DNA from: Gibbula magus
Taxonomy: Eukaryota; Mollusca; Gastropoda; Trochida; Trochidae
Direction: 5' to 3'
Length of the DNA stretch: 64,000 nucleotides
Assembly (NCBI GenBank): GCA_936450465.1
Contig: OW388297.1
Span: forward strand, 50,448,630 to 50,512,629
Below are positions 49,200 to 60,988 of the stretch, piece by piece. Both the position numbers and the translations under genes were made by a program. The stretch's first letter is position 1, and each line of letters opens with the position of its first letter. The notes beneath the pieces are model-generated. The model made no database searches, was not told the DNA's origin, and saw only the letters and a program-made list of their open reading frames with translations.

Positions 49200-50101
49200 A
49201 TATATTATGTGTATGACACAAGAATCGTCCCATACTGTATAGATTGTCATTTATAGTGAACTTTTCTCCTGGAAATAACAAGTCTGTGTTTTGAGGTTGC
49301 TAAAATCTAGTACAAGAATATATTAAACTGATACACTAAAATGTATACTTGTTTTGCATTATGACATATTTCTCCAATGCGGATTATTTCTCAAGGTATT
49401 CGTATTTATACATGTTAAGACAGTCGACATTGCAACAAATTCCACGCATTTGGTATTATCCGCATAACGCATGACGCCCCAAGAAATGATCCTATATTGC
49501 GCCGATCCTTGCCCAAAATAGTTATTGACCAGGGGTCAACATTACTGTCTACTGACTAGACAATTGGAAACTGCCTACCGCCAAGCTGAATCACTTTGTT
49601 TGGAATCATCAGAGAGGCAAGGGAACCTTGAAATCAAGAAATCACAAATCAGTAACATATACTTGCTTCTGTTACATCCAAGGTTCTCAAAAACACAACA
49701 TTATTTTAAAATGCTTTCTTAACCATGAAAAGAATGAGCACAAGACTGACTGAATATGTGTGTTATCTACAGCTGTACAAAGTTAGTAAACACAGTATAA
49801 CTAAACCCGTTATGAAAATCATCCATCAATGTATATCAGAAACAGTTTATGCCGTAAAGTGTCAAATATAAATGTATGTTCTTTCAGATAAGTAAAGCAA
49901 ATAATTTCTAAATCGTTCATTAGACTAAATAAAATTGCCACATTGTAACATTTATTATTCTACTTAAACAGTCATTCATATGCGTACTTGTTCCATTTGC
50001 AAGATGTAACGAGCCATTTAGACAGTTAACAAATGTAGCATTGTTATATTCCGGATAACATGATCTCGCCACACTTACTTAATTCATCGCACTTCTTAAA
50101 A

Positions 50102-51054
50102 GTTAGGTATATCGGATATTGGGTGTTGTCCTATTGGCGACACAGTGTCAGTAGAACTCTCATTAAATGTACAAAAGTCAAAGTTTTAATCAGCATTTAG
50201 AATATTTATTACATGAAATTGTAACTGTATTATGAGTCTCATGGCAATATCGTAGACACTTGCCATTTGGGGAAAATAAACAGTTTATATTACATTATGT
50301 TATGAACAATATCTCACAGTACTCAGGGTCTCGTCAATCTAAAATACTACAATAAGGAAGTTGAATTCAAAGAGTTGCAAAACTACTACATGGTGGATAA
50401 TAAATTACATTTACAACACATGGAAAACACAGTTAATGAATGACAACACAAAACAATACATTTTCAAAATATCAAGGACATTTACATGAAACAATCGTGT
50501 TGCAGGTAATTTGAAAAATCAAATCCAATTTATTTTTTTTACCAACAGCTGTTCTGTGAATCAAAAATTGTTTTGTGTTGTTTCAATTTATTGTTTTACA
50601 CAAACAATTAAATTCTACTTCACCAGTCTAGATAAATTCACCAAATTACTGTCCTTAAAGCCGCTGAAGCATGTTTTGCACATCATATTTTCTCAAGTAT
50701 GTGAACATTGACTGAAAATCGTTATTTTATTCTCGTAAAAAAAATGATTCCTTGAAGTTTTAAGTTATTGCTTCTCACAATTGTCTCACAAAATGGAATG
50801 TGTCACACTTTACTAAAAAAAATAATTGAATTTGAGACCTTCAAAGGTCTTGGAGACAACACATTTGAAATCGTGTTACAAAAAGCTATCAAGCAACCTG
50901 TTAAATTTCCATTCTAAGTTCTAAATTTCACATTTTTATAAGTGTCCTTACTCTTCTTCAGAAACTTCTAAACATAGGTGATTATTTTAAAGTGTTGTTT
51001 TGAACTTAAGGACACAAAACTTTGATGTCGTTCGATATAAAGTTTACCGTATAA
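50102..51054. repeat. Nested tandem subunit c1 (953 bp, full length)
   Basis: It starts GTTAGGTATATCGGATATTG and ends GTTTACCGTATAA. Unit D contains a single equivalent at about 56063-57017. Confidence 0.95.
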
Positions 51055-51577
51055 GTTAGGTATATCGGATATTGGGTGTTGTCCTATTGGCGACACAGTG
51101 TCAGTAGAACTCTCATTAAATGTACAAAAGTGAAAGTTTTAATCAGCATTTAGAATATTTATTACATGAAATTGTAACTGTATTATGAGTCTCATGGCAA
51201 TATCGTAGACACTTGCCATTTGGGGAAAATAAACAGTTTATATTACATTATGTTATGAACAATATCTCACAGTACTCAGGGTCTCGTCAATCTAAAATAC
51301 TACAATAAGGAAGTTGAATTCAAAGAGTTGCAAAACTACTTCATGGTGGATAATAAATTACATTTACAACACATGGAAAACACAGTTAATGAATGACAAC
51401 ACAAAACAATACATTTTCAAAATATCAAGGACATTTACATGAAACAAATTTCACATTTTTATAAGTGTCCTTACTCTTCTTCAGAAACTTCTAAACATAG
51501 GTGATTATTTTAAAGTGTTGTTTTGAACTTAAGGACACAAAACTTTGATGTCGTTCGATATAAAGTTTACCGTATAA
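51055..51577. repeat. Nested tandem subunit c2 (523 bp)
   Basis: Same ends as c1, but about 430 bases are missing between ACATGAAACAA and TTTCACATTTTTATAAG. Confidence 0.95.
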
Positions 51578-51807
51578 GTTAGGTATATCGGATATTGGGT
51601 GTTGTCCTATTGGCGACACAGTGTCAGTAGAACTCTCATTAAATGTACAAAAGTGAAAGTTTTAATCAGCATTTAGAATTTCACATTTTTATAAGTGTCC
51701 TTACTCTTCTTCAGAAACTTCTAAACATAGGTGATTATTTTAAAGTGTTGTTTTGAACTTAAGGACACAAAACTTTGATGTTGTTCGATATAAAGTTTAC
51801 CGTATAA
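51578..51807. repeat. Nested tandem subunit c3 (230 bp)
   Basis: Same ends again, with a larger internal loss: CAGCATTTAGAA joins directly to TTTCACATTTTTATAAG. Confidence 0.95.
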
Positions 51808-51894
51808 GCTGCAATAACTCATATAATCTAAAATAATTTAGTTTGTGTTATATATTTATTTTTCCAATTCAGCTGGTTAGAAAGCAAACATTAA

Positions 51895-52734
51895 AGAGCC
51901 ATCACGGATGTTGATGAAAATATCAAAAAATTTCCAAAAATCCATCTCCGTGAAATAAATGCACTTAATTTTCCCCTAATTTTTCCAACTTAAAATAAGC
52001 CGAGAAATTGCATTAATTAGTAAAGGTGTTTTCCAGTCTAAATATAGACCCAGTCTATTATTTCAAGCGCAAAGCATTATGGTCTAGCTCACACACAGTA
52101 AACAAAGACACGAAAGAATGACAAAAAATATGAGCAATGAAAGATATCGAAATATATTTTTTTTTGGCGGTGATTTATTTACTATTTCATTTAATTATGT
52201 ATTTGCTACATATATTGGAATAATTGTTTTACCCAACTAGGTATTTTTCTTGAATTTTATAATTAATGAAAGTAAACATTTGTCATAATAATTTGCTGGT
52301 CTTATCTCAATAAAAAGAACATTAAACATGAAATAATTTGTATATTCTCGGGACATTTAGAAACATTGCTTGTAATGCAACCGTCACATTCAGTAATGTG
52401 TGACAAGGGTAATTTGCAAGAGAGACACGTGAAGCACGTGCATCATATGGGTTGTTATGGCGACTTGCGCTAGAGACGAGCCTTCACACTTCGGAAGCGC
52501 TTGTTTTTGTGTAGTACGTATTACGCAAAAAAGGGGATTCTGTTTATATACGTCAGATACCCTTAGCGCGCGCTAGTCGAAGTGGTCCTTCTCTTTGAAA
52601 CCAAATTGCAATACATTGTCGTGATATGAAAATTATTTAACATATGCCATGTTGTAGATAAAAGATTTCTCTGGCGAATGACGGTATAAGTATATTTTCC
52701 AAAAAATTGAAATACTAACATCCGTGATGGCTCT
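51895..52734. mobile_element. TTAA-flanked MITE, 840 bp, with empty site in unit D
   Basis: The terminal inverted repeats AGAGCCATCACGGATGTT are perfect over 18 bases. TTAA lies at 51891-51894 and 52735-52738. The paralogous site in unit D has one TTAA (57100-57103) between AAGCAAACA and GACATG, so the insertion duplicated TTAA exactly. No transposase frame is present. piggyBac-type mobilisation is inferred from the TTAA. Confidence 0.92.
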
Positions 52735-53940
52735 TTAAGACATGTTTGATGATAACGTCTATCATTGGCCTTATGAACGCTGATAGGATTACTTTTTTAA
52801 ATACTTTAAACCCCCTCCCACGCAAGGTAAACTACAAAGTCGTATATCTGTAATCACATTCACGATAACCATAATACATTTCAGAATATTTTGAAATATT
52901 GGACATACTCAAAAGAGTATTAATGTAGTTTATATATTTTTTTCTAACCGTAACATCATAGATATGAAATTTCAGATTGCATTTCCTTCTTGATACTGAT
53001 CCATATTGTTTTCATAACATTTTACTCTTTTGCACATACTTATAATTTTAGATTCTATGAGACCAAAGACTAGTGTACAAGATACAAGTAAATCCCTATT
53101 TTCTGACAGGAGTTGTTGCTACAGATATGTTTTTATAGGCCATTGTCCCATTCTAGTTCCATCAGGGTATCTTTGTCCACAGGGTTCCACAACGTCCCTC
53201 AGCATTTACCTACTGACGCTACCCTTTCCCTATTTATAACATGTATTCTGTAACCCAGTGGAATGTCATTATTTAACCCGTCATAGTCGCTCATCAGTTT
53301 TTACATAAGGGCACTGTCAATATTTTTGAGTTTCGTTTCAGTGAGTGAAACACCACAAACAATCATGAACTATCCGATACCTATAAACTTTTTGATAAAA
53401 TTGTTGAATTCTGATTTCTCAATAGCCATCCTGCCCCATCTGCGTATTTGAATCCGCTTGGCAACTGCCCAAAATTGTGCATACCTCTTATATTCACAGA
53501 ACTAACTAGTATCGATACGTCACACCTCTTTAAGTATTTTTCCTTTGCACAAATACGTACGATGGTACAATATTAAGATATATGGTAACACAGTTCAGGC
53601 ATACACTGTACGTTCAAGTTCAGCAGATACATACCAACATACTGTAAAGGCTCTATCATTTTGACAAAAAAACTTAACCTCATCAAATACTTCCTATACA
53701 TAATCATCTCATGATGAACTATTTGAGAGGCATTGTAGAAGAAAAGACAAGGATATTTATGTATGGTCAACTTCTTTAATTGATACTAATAATTAGTTGC
53801 CCTACGTTGTATACTTGTAAAATGGTACATACCGAAATGTCGCCATTATTAGGTAGAGAAAATGACATTCAATAAATATCCCTGTTTTCAGTACACCATA
53901 ATATTAAACAATATCATATAATATATTTTTGTTTAATATA

Positions 53941-54292
53941 CATACTCAGTCACAGAATTATGGGAACACCTAAGTATTTGTGTATCGTTGTGGATAACTG
54001 AATTGAAGCTTCCAAACATCATGCTATACCTGTTATCATGGACAACTTCAATAATGGGATATTCCAAGCATTCACGAAAACAATGTTTGATGGAGGGCAT
54101 ATTGGTTGCGTTTCGAAATGCAAAACTGACCCTAATTGACCCAAAATGTGTGTTTAAATCATTACTTGTTGTGTGAAGAGTGAACAGAAGACGAACGAAC
54201 GGAAGCATACACGTGCTTTACATGTTCCTATCGAAACATTCTCAGTAGAAAAATGCTACAAATAAGGTGTTCTCATACTTTGAATCAGTATA
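53941..54292. repeat. Possible TIR element, unit C copy
   Basis: The left end CATACTCAGTCACAGAATTA continues to GGGAACACC. The right end read inward has TATACTGATTCA then GAGAACACC, an imperfect inverted pair. Frames on both strands (53933-54208 minus, 53988-54176 plus) are the same in the unit D copy (about 58268-58619) because the DNA is nearly identical. I recognise no product. Confidence 0.3.
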
Positions 54293-54967
54293 CAGTCGTA
54301 CTGGTGTATGGATTCACCCTGAAGTAAAACACTACTGAAACCTAATCAAACATTTATGTTAAGGTCAATTCAGCATCAGCAAAACACAAGGGCTGTCATA
54401 CTTGGAAAGTATTGCTCGAAGGCCTACCACTATTAGTCTAGACACTTCTGTCAGTCAGTTAATAAATGATATCAAAATAACTTTACAATCAATCACCTTC
54501 TGGCAAATAATCGATACTTGTTTGTTAATTGATTGCAAAAGTATAAAAAAATAATGAATACAATTTGATTTATCTTGACTAATAAAATGATATTGTTATT
54601 ATAAATGATATATATCAATATCAAATGAGTGTTGCCGAAATGTTAATATTCATTATTATTACATATTAATCTGTGACATATCCTGTCCCCCATAACCTCT
54701 TATAATTTAAAAAGGTAGTTTATGTTGTAATCATTCAAACGTCGGAGTTATTCCCCTTGAACTAAAAAGTGTCAATATTTCAGAATTTATTTCCATCATC
54801 ATCCTGGACATATATCATCGTTTTAAGTTGCTTGATACTATTCGTATCAGAGAGAGATATTTTTCTGCAAATAATAAGATTAATTGATATTAATATGAAG
54901 TTTTATTTTTATTTTATGTTTTCTCATTTCAGTTGAAATTCGTAAAATAGTTTTCATAATGTGTTTG

Positions 54968-55073
54968 GCTTATAAACGGTTTGAAATGTGCAAGTTAAAC
55001 TGGTATAGATGCCATAGCTTGTCGACGCCATTTATACTACAGTTTAACTTGAACTTTCAAACCGTTTATAAGC
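54968..55073. repeat. 106-bp hairpin, unit C copy
   Basis: The arms of about 47 bp start GCTTATAAACGGTTTGAAA, with few mismatches, around a loop containing TAGCTTGTCGACG. It is identical to 59295-59400. The 60-residue frame over it is a by-product. Confidence 0.85.
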
Positions 55074-55603
55074 TAGTGAACAGACACATTATTAAATCCA
55101 TTCCTTATAAATTCAAACTTAACAATTTTAGTGATTTCTAAGCAGTAAATACACTTTTGAATATAGAAAAAATCTCTGCAAAAAATGTACAGTTCATGGT
55201 AAAACTAATGCTAAGAATTGTCTTAGATCAGGCGCTAAGCTCCGCCCACAAATATACTGCATCACTTATGTGTCCCCACTCACAAAACGTAGTTCACAGG
55301 AAATAAGGTTAAAGTATTTCATTTTTGGTTCTTACATGCTGTTTTAATCAAACTTGAAAACTACAATTAGAATTCACGTTGAAAGGTTTTTAAAAGTTTA
55401 ACCAAGAAAAGAGCACGTCATAGCAGTGTCATAATTGCGCAATGATACAGTGATACAGTAGTACCACAGGTTATTCTTTGTAAACGTCAGAGTATGAAGG
55501 TTATCTTTTTCAGCTGTCAATTTTGTCTTTATGATAATGCATACGGGTCACATGACCTTCTTTAATCCAATCAGCAGAGAGCATATCGCTTAAATTTCTG
55601 ATT

Positions 55604-58600
55604 CAAGAAATCAGTAACATATACTTGTTTCTGTTACATCCAAGGTTCTCAAAAACACAACGTTATTTTAAAATGCTTTCTTAACCATGAAAAGAATGAG
55701 CACAAGACTGTCTGAATATGTGTGATATCTACAGCTGTACAAAGTTAGTAAACACAGTATAACTAAACCCGTTATGAAAATCATCCATCAATGTATATCA
55801 GAAACAGTTTATGCCGTAAAGTGTCAAATATAAATGTATGTTCTTTCAGATAAGTAAAGTAAATAATTTCTAAATCGTTCATTAGAGTAAATAAAATTGC
55901 CACATTGTAACATTTATTATTCTACTTAAACAGTCATTCATATGCGTACTTGTTCCATTTGCAAGATGTAACAAGCCATTTAGACAGTTAACAAATGTAA
56001 CATTGTTATATTCTGGATAACATGATCTCGCCACACTTACTTAATTCATCGCACTTCTTAAAAGTTAGGTATATCAGATATTGGGTGTTGTCCTATTGGC
56101 GACACAGTGTCAGCAGAACTCTCATTAAATGTACAAAAGTGAAAGTTTTAATCAGCATTTAGAATATTTAGTACATGAAATTGTAACTGTATTATGAGTC
56201 TCATGGCAATATCGTAGACACTTGCCATTTGGGGGAAATAAACAGTTTATATTACATTATGTTATGAACAATACCTGACAGTACTCAGGGTCTCATCAAT
56301 CTAAAATACTACAATAAGGAAGTTGAATTCAAAGAGATGCAAAACTACTACATGATGGATAATAAATTACATTTACATCACATGGAAAACACAGTTAATG
56401 AATGACAATACACAACAATATATTTTCAAAATACCAAGGACATTTACATGAAACAATCGTGTTGCAGGTAATTTGAAAAATCAAATCCAATTTATTCATT
56501 TTACCAACAGCTGTTCTGTGAATCAAAAATTGTTTTGTGTTGTTACAATTTATTGTTTTACACAAACAATTGAATTCTACTTCATCAGTCTAGATAAATT
56601 CACCAAATTACTGTCCTTAAAGCCGCTGAAGCACGTTTTTGCACATAATATTTTCTCAAGTATGTGAACATTGCCTGAAAATCGTTATTTAATTCTCGTA
56701 AAAAAAATTATTCCTTGAAGTTTTAAGTTATTGCTTCTCACAATTGTCTCACAAAATGGAATGTGTCACACTTTACTAAAAAAATAATTGAATTTGAGAC
56801 CTTCAAAGGTCTTGGAGACAACACATTTGAAATCGTGTTACAAAAAGCTATCAAGCAACCTGTTAAATTTCCATTCTAAGTTCTAAATTTCACTTTTTTA
56901 TAACTGTCCTTACTCTTCTTCAGAAACTTCTAAACATAGATGATTATCTTAAAGTGTTGTTTTGAACTTAAGGACACAAAACTTTGATGTCGTTCGATAT
57001 AAAGTTTACCGTATAAGCTGCAATAACTCATATAATCTAAAATAATTTAGTTCGTGTGATAAATTTATTTTTCCAATTCAGCTGGTTAGAAAGCAAACAT
57101 TAAGACATGTTTGATGATAACGTCTATCATAGGCCCTATGAACTATATAATACTTTAAACCCCCTCCCACGCAAGGTAAACTACAAAGTCGTATATCTGT
57201 TATCACATTCACGATAACCATAATACATTTCAGAATATTTTGAAATATTGGACATACTCAAAAGAGTATTAATGTAGTTTATATATTTTTTTCTAACCGT
57301 AACATCATAGATATGAAATTTCAGATTGCATTTCCTTCTTGATACTGATCGATATAGTTATCATAACATTTTACTCTTTTGCACATACTTATACTATTGT
57401 ACAAGATACAAGTAAATCCCTATTTTCTGACAGGAGTTGTTGCTACAGATATGTTTTTATAGGTCATTGTCCCATTCTAGTTCCATCAGGGTATCTTTGT
57501 CCACAGGGTTCCACAACGTCCCTCAGCATTTACTTACTGACGCTACCCTTTCCCTATTTATAACATGTATTCTGTCACCCAGTGGAATGTCATTATTTAA
57601 CCCGTCATAGTCGCTCATCAGTTTTTACATTAGGGCACTGTCAATATTTTTGAGTTTCGTTTCAATGTTATTTAAAGTGAAACACCACACACAATCATGA
57701 ACTGTCCGATACCTAAAACCTTTTTGATAAAATTGTGGAATTCTGAATTTTCAATAGCCATCCTGCCCCATCAGCGTATTTGAATCCGCTTGGCAACTGC
57801 CCAAACAATTGTGCATACCTCTTATATTCACAGAACTAACTAGTATCGATACGTCACACCTCTTTAAGTATTTTTCCTTTGCACAAATACGTACGATGTT
57901 ACAATATTAAGATATATGATAACACAGTTCAGGCATACGTTTAAGTTAAGCAGATCCATACTTACATACTGTAAAGGCTCTATCATTTTGACAAAAAAAG
58001 TCAACCTCATCAAATACTTCCTATACATAATCATCTCATGATGAACTATTTGAGAGGCATTGTAGAAGAAAAGACAAGGATATTTATGTATGGTCAACTT
58101 CTTTAATCGATACTAATAATTAGTTGCCCTACGTTGTATACTTGTAAAATGGTACATACCGAAATGTCGCCATTATAAGGTAGAGAAAATGACATTCAAT
58201 AAATTTCCCTGTTTTCACTACACCATAATATTAAACAATATCATATAATATACTTTTGTTTAATATACATACTCAGTCACATAATTATGGGAACACCTAA
58301 GTATTTGTATATCGTTGTGGATAACTGAATTGAAGCTTCCAAACATCATGCTATACCTGTTATCATGGACAACTTCAATAATGGGATATTCCAAGCATTC
58401 ACGAAAACAATGTTTGATGGAGGGCATATTGGTTGCGTTTCGAAATGCAAAACTGACCCTAATTGACCCAAAATGTGTGTTTAAATCATTACTTGTTGTG
58501 TGAAGAGTGAACAGAAGACGAACGAACGGAAGCATACACGTGCTTTACATGTTCCTATCGAAACATTCTCAGTAGAAAAATGCTACAAATAAGGTGTTCT

Positions 58601-59854
58601 CATACTTTGAATCAGTATACAGTCGTACTGGTGTATGGATTCACCCTGAAGTAAAACACTACTGAAACCTAATCAAACATTTATGTTAAGGTCAATTCAG
58701 CATCAGCAAAACACAAGGGCTGTCATACTTGGAAAGTATTGCTCGAAGGCCTACCACTATTAGTCTAGACACTTCTGTCAGTCAGTTAATAAATGATATC
58801 AAAATAACTTTACAATCAATCACCTTCTGGCAAATAATCGATACTTGTTTGTTAATTGATTGCAAAAGTATACAAAAATAATGAATACAATTTGATTTAT
58901 CGTGACTAATAAAATGATCTTGTTATTATAAATGATATATATCAATATCAAATGAGTGTTGCCGAAATGTTAATATTCATTATTATTACATATTAATCTG
59001 TGACATATCCTGTCCCCCATAACCTCTTATAATTTAAAAAGGTAGTTTATGTTGTAATCATTCAAACGTCGGAGTTATTCCCCTTGAACTAAAAAGTGTC
59101 AATATTTCAGAATTTGTTTCCATCATCATCCTGGACATATATCATTGTTTTTAGTTGCTTGATACTATTCGTATCAGAGAGAGATATTTTTCTGCAAATA
59201 CTAAGATTAATTGATATTAATATGAAGTTTTATTTTTATTTTTTGTTTTCTCATTTCAGTTGAAATTCGTTAAATAGTTTTCATAATGTGTTTGGCTTAT
59301 AAACGGTTTGAAATGTGCAAGTTAAACTGGTATAGATGCCATAGCTTGTCGACGCCATTTATACTACAGTTTAACTTGAACTTTCAAACCGTTTATAAGC
59401 TAGTGAAAAGACACATTATTAAATCCATTCCTTATAAATTCAAACTTAACAATTTTAGTGATTTCTAAGCAGTAAATACACTTTTGAATATAGACAAAAT
59501 CTCTGCAAAAAATGTACAGTTCATGGTAAAACTAATGTTAAGTATTGTCTTAGATCAGGCGCTAAGCTCCGCCCACAAATATACTGCATCACGTATGTGT
59601 CCCCACTCACAAAACGTAGTTCACAGGAAATAAGGTTAAAGTATTTCATTTTTGGTTCTTACATGCTGTTTAATCAAACTTGAAAACTACAATTAGAATT
59701 CACGTTGAAAGGTTTTAAAAAGTTTAATCAAGAAAAGAGCACGTCATAGCAGTGTCATAATTGCGCAATGATACAGTGATACAGTAGTACCATACGGGTC
59801 ACATGACCTTCTTTAATCCAATCAGCAGAGAGCATATCGCTTAAATTTCTGATT
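55604..59854. repeat. Tandem duplication unit D
   Basis: Head-to-tail copy of unit C without the nested tandem expansion and without the TTAA MITE. Its end AAATTTCTGATT (59843-59854) equals the end of unit C (55592-55603). Confidence 0.9.
59295..59400. repeat. 106-bp hairpin, unit D copy
   Basis: Identical to 54968-55073, although the surrounding unit copies differ at scattered bases. Confidence 0.85.
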
Positions 59855-60721
59855 TTTCTTAAAATAACAATAACGTTTCATTTTCTTCTAGCATACACAT
59901 GTTACTATGACACTTTAACAGAAATAAAGCGAAAGTCAGGAACATCTCTGTTGTTCAATCATAAAGATAAACGATAAAACAACTAAATTATTCACGTCCC
60001 ATGCTCAGAACATGCTCAGGAACTCGATGCAGACCTACTCAAGAGGTACTTAGTAAAACTATTGACGATTTTGAATTCATATGTATTCAGATTTTTTACT
60101 TGTTTGCAAGTTGTCACAAGAACAAATTAGTATTATGTTTGTATTATGTATGCACTGAGGAGGTGATTCTTTATTATGACCATTTGACAAAGGAAGGGAT
60201 ATTTATATCATTGAGACATCTAGGCTTTGAAAGTTGGAAAAATGGAATATTCATGATTTGAAGTTATGAACAAAATAAAAACATTTTTGGCTGGTGTCAA
60301 CTACATTCAGACTTACAGATTATTTGACGATCTATTAAACTCTGTTTATCGTGGCCACCCTTAGGAAGAGGAGAGGTAACAATTGACTTCGACTTATCAG
60401 TTTATGGTGATAATAATGATAGCAATATATAGAATTGAACAAAATAATGTCTTGATCATTCATCTAAAATATTTCATGACAAGTCATTAATATATATCCG
60501 AACCAAAATGATATATACATTTGAAGAGACCGTAAGTCTACATGTAATGTGATTATCGACCTGACCTGTCAAAGCAAAGATTACGTTTCGTACCTCATAG
60601 GAATAAAGACTCCATCGCTCGTCGATATTATTGGGATTAATGATATGTATTTAGATGGTAAGTAATAAAAACTGTAATTCGAACTGATATAATTATGTTT
60701 TTCTTAAATATCTCCCTACTA
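59855..60721. other. AT-rich stretch, frame of unknown meaning
   Basis: An 86-residue frame at 60001-60261 contains Cys-rich and aromatic stretches and ends shortly before AATAAA (about 60275). I do not recognise it, and no splice context makes it convincing. Confidence 0.35.
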
Positions 60722-60988
60722 TTAATAGATTATGCCATGTTGATTGATGGTATTTGTCACATTAAAAGTAACTTTAGTTGAAGCCACCACAATCCAATTT
60801 TCATCTGCATCAAAGAATGTTGTAACTCTATATAAAATGAAATCTATATTCCAAACAGGTTCGTATGCCAGTGTCATTGTGTCTGTGTACGAGGCAGTTA
60901 TGCAAGATATGTTATCCTCAACAGAAACTCCATAGCTGACAGCTTCTTCTTGTTTTGCTTCACAAGCTATTAAGGAGGTTCCAAACAA
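60722..60988 (-). other. Possible exon or small gene relic of unknown function
   Basis: The minus-strand frame reads ACEAKQEEAVSYGVSVEDNI, then SCITASYTDTMTL, and ends NTINQHGIIY-stop. Its composition is balanced rather than low-complexity, with N-x-T/S sites, as in a secreted domain. Upstream in another frame, starting at an ATG near 61018, is MKKKSNVSFILIIVWNLLNS, which looks like a signal peptide. The two frames are adjacent and offset by one base at about 60965-60970, so this could be a frameshifted gene relic, an assembly indel or chance. The domain vaguely recalls Ig-like folds, but I would not assign it. Confidence 0.25.

Larger units (their letters stand above)
49634..55603. repeat. 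Tandem duplication unit C
   Basis: It aligns directly with unit D (55604-59854), from TCAAGAAATCA through AAATTTCTGATT, with high identity. It is longer because of extra tandem subunits (51055-51807), a TTAA MITE (51895-52734) and about 79 bases near 55467-55546 missing from D. Confidence 0.9.

Noticed and set aside
49039..49281. Protein with a poly-Gly tract on the minus strand
   Set aside because: The tract is the translation of the poly-C run, and the frame has no other support.
50102..51807. CRISPR-like or satellite array
   Set aside because: Only three units of unequal length without spacers, in a eukaryotic setting; they are internally deleted tandem copies.
53933..54208. 91-residue frame conserved in units C and D
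   Set aside because: It is conserved only because the duplicated DNA is nearly identical; an equally open frame exists on the other strand.
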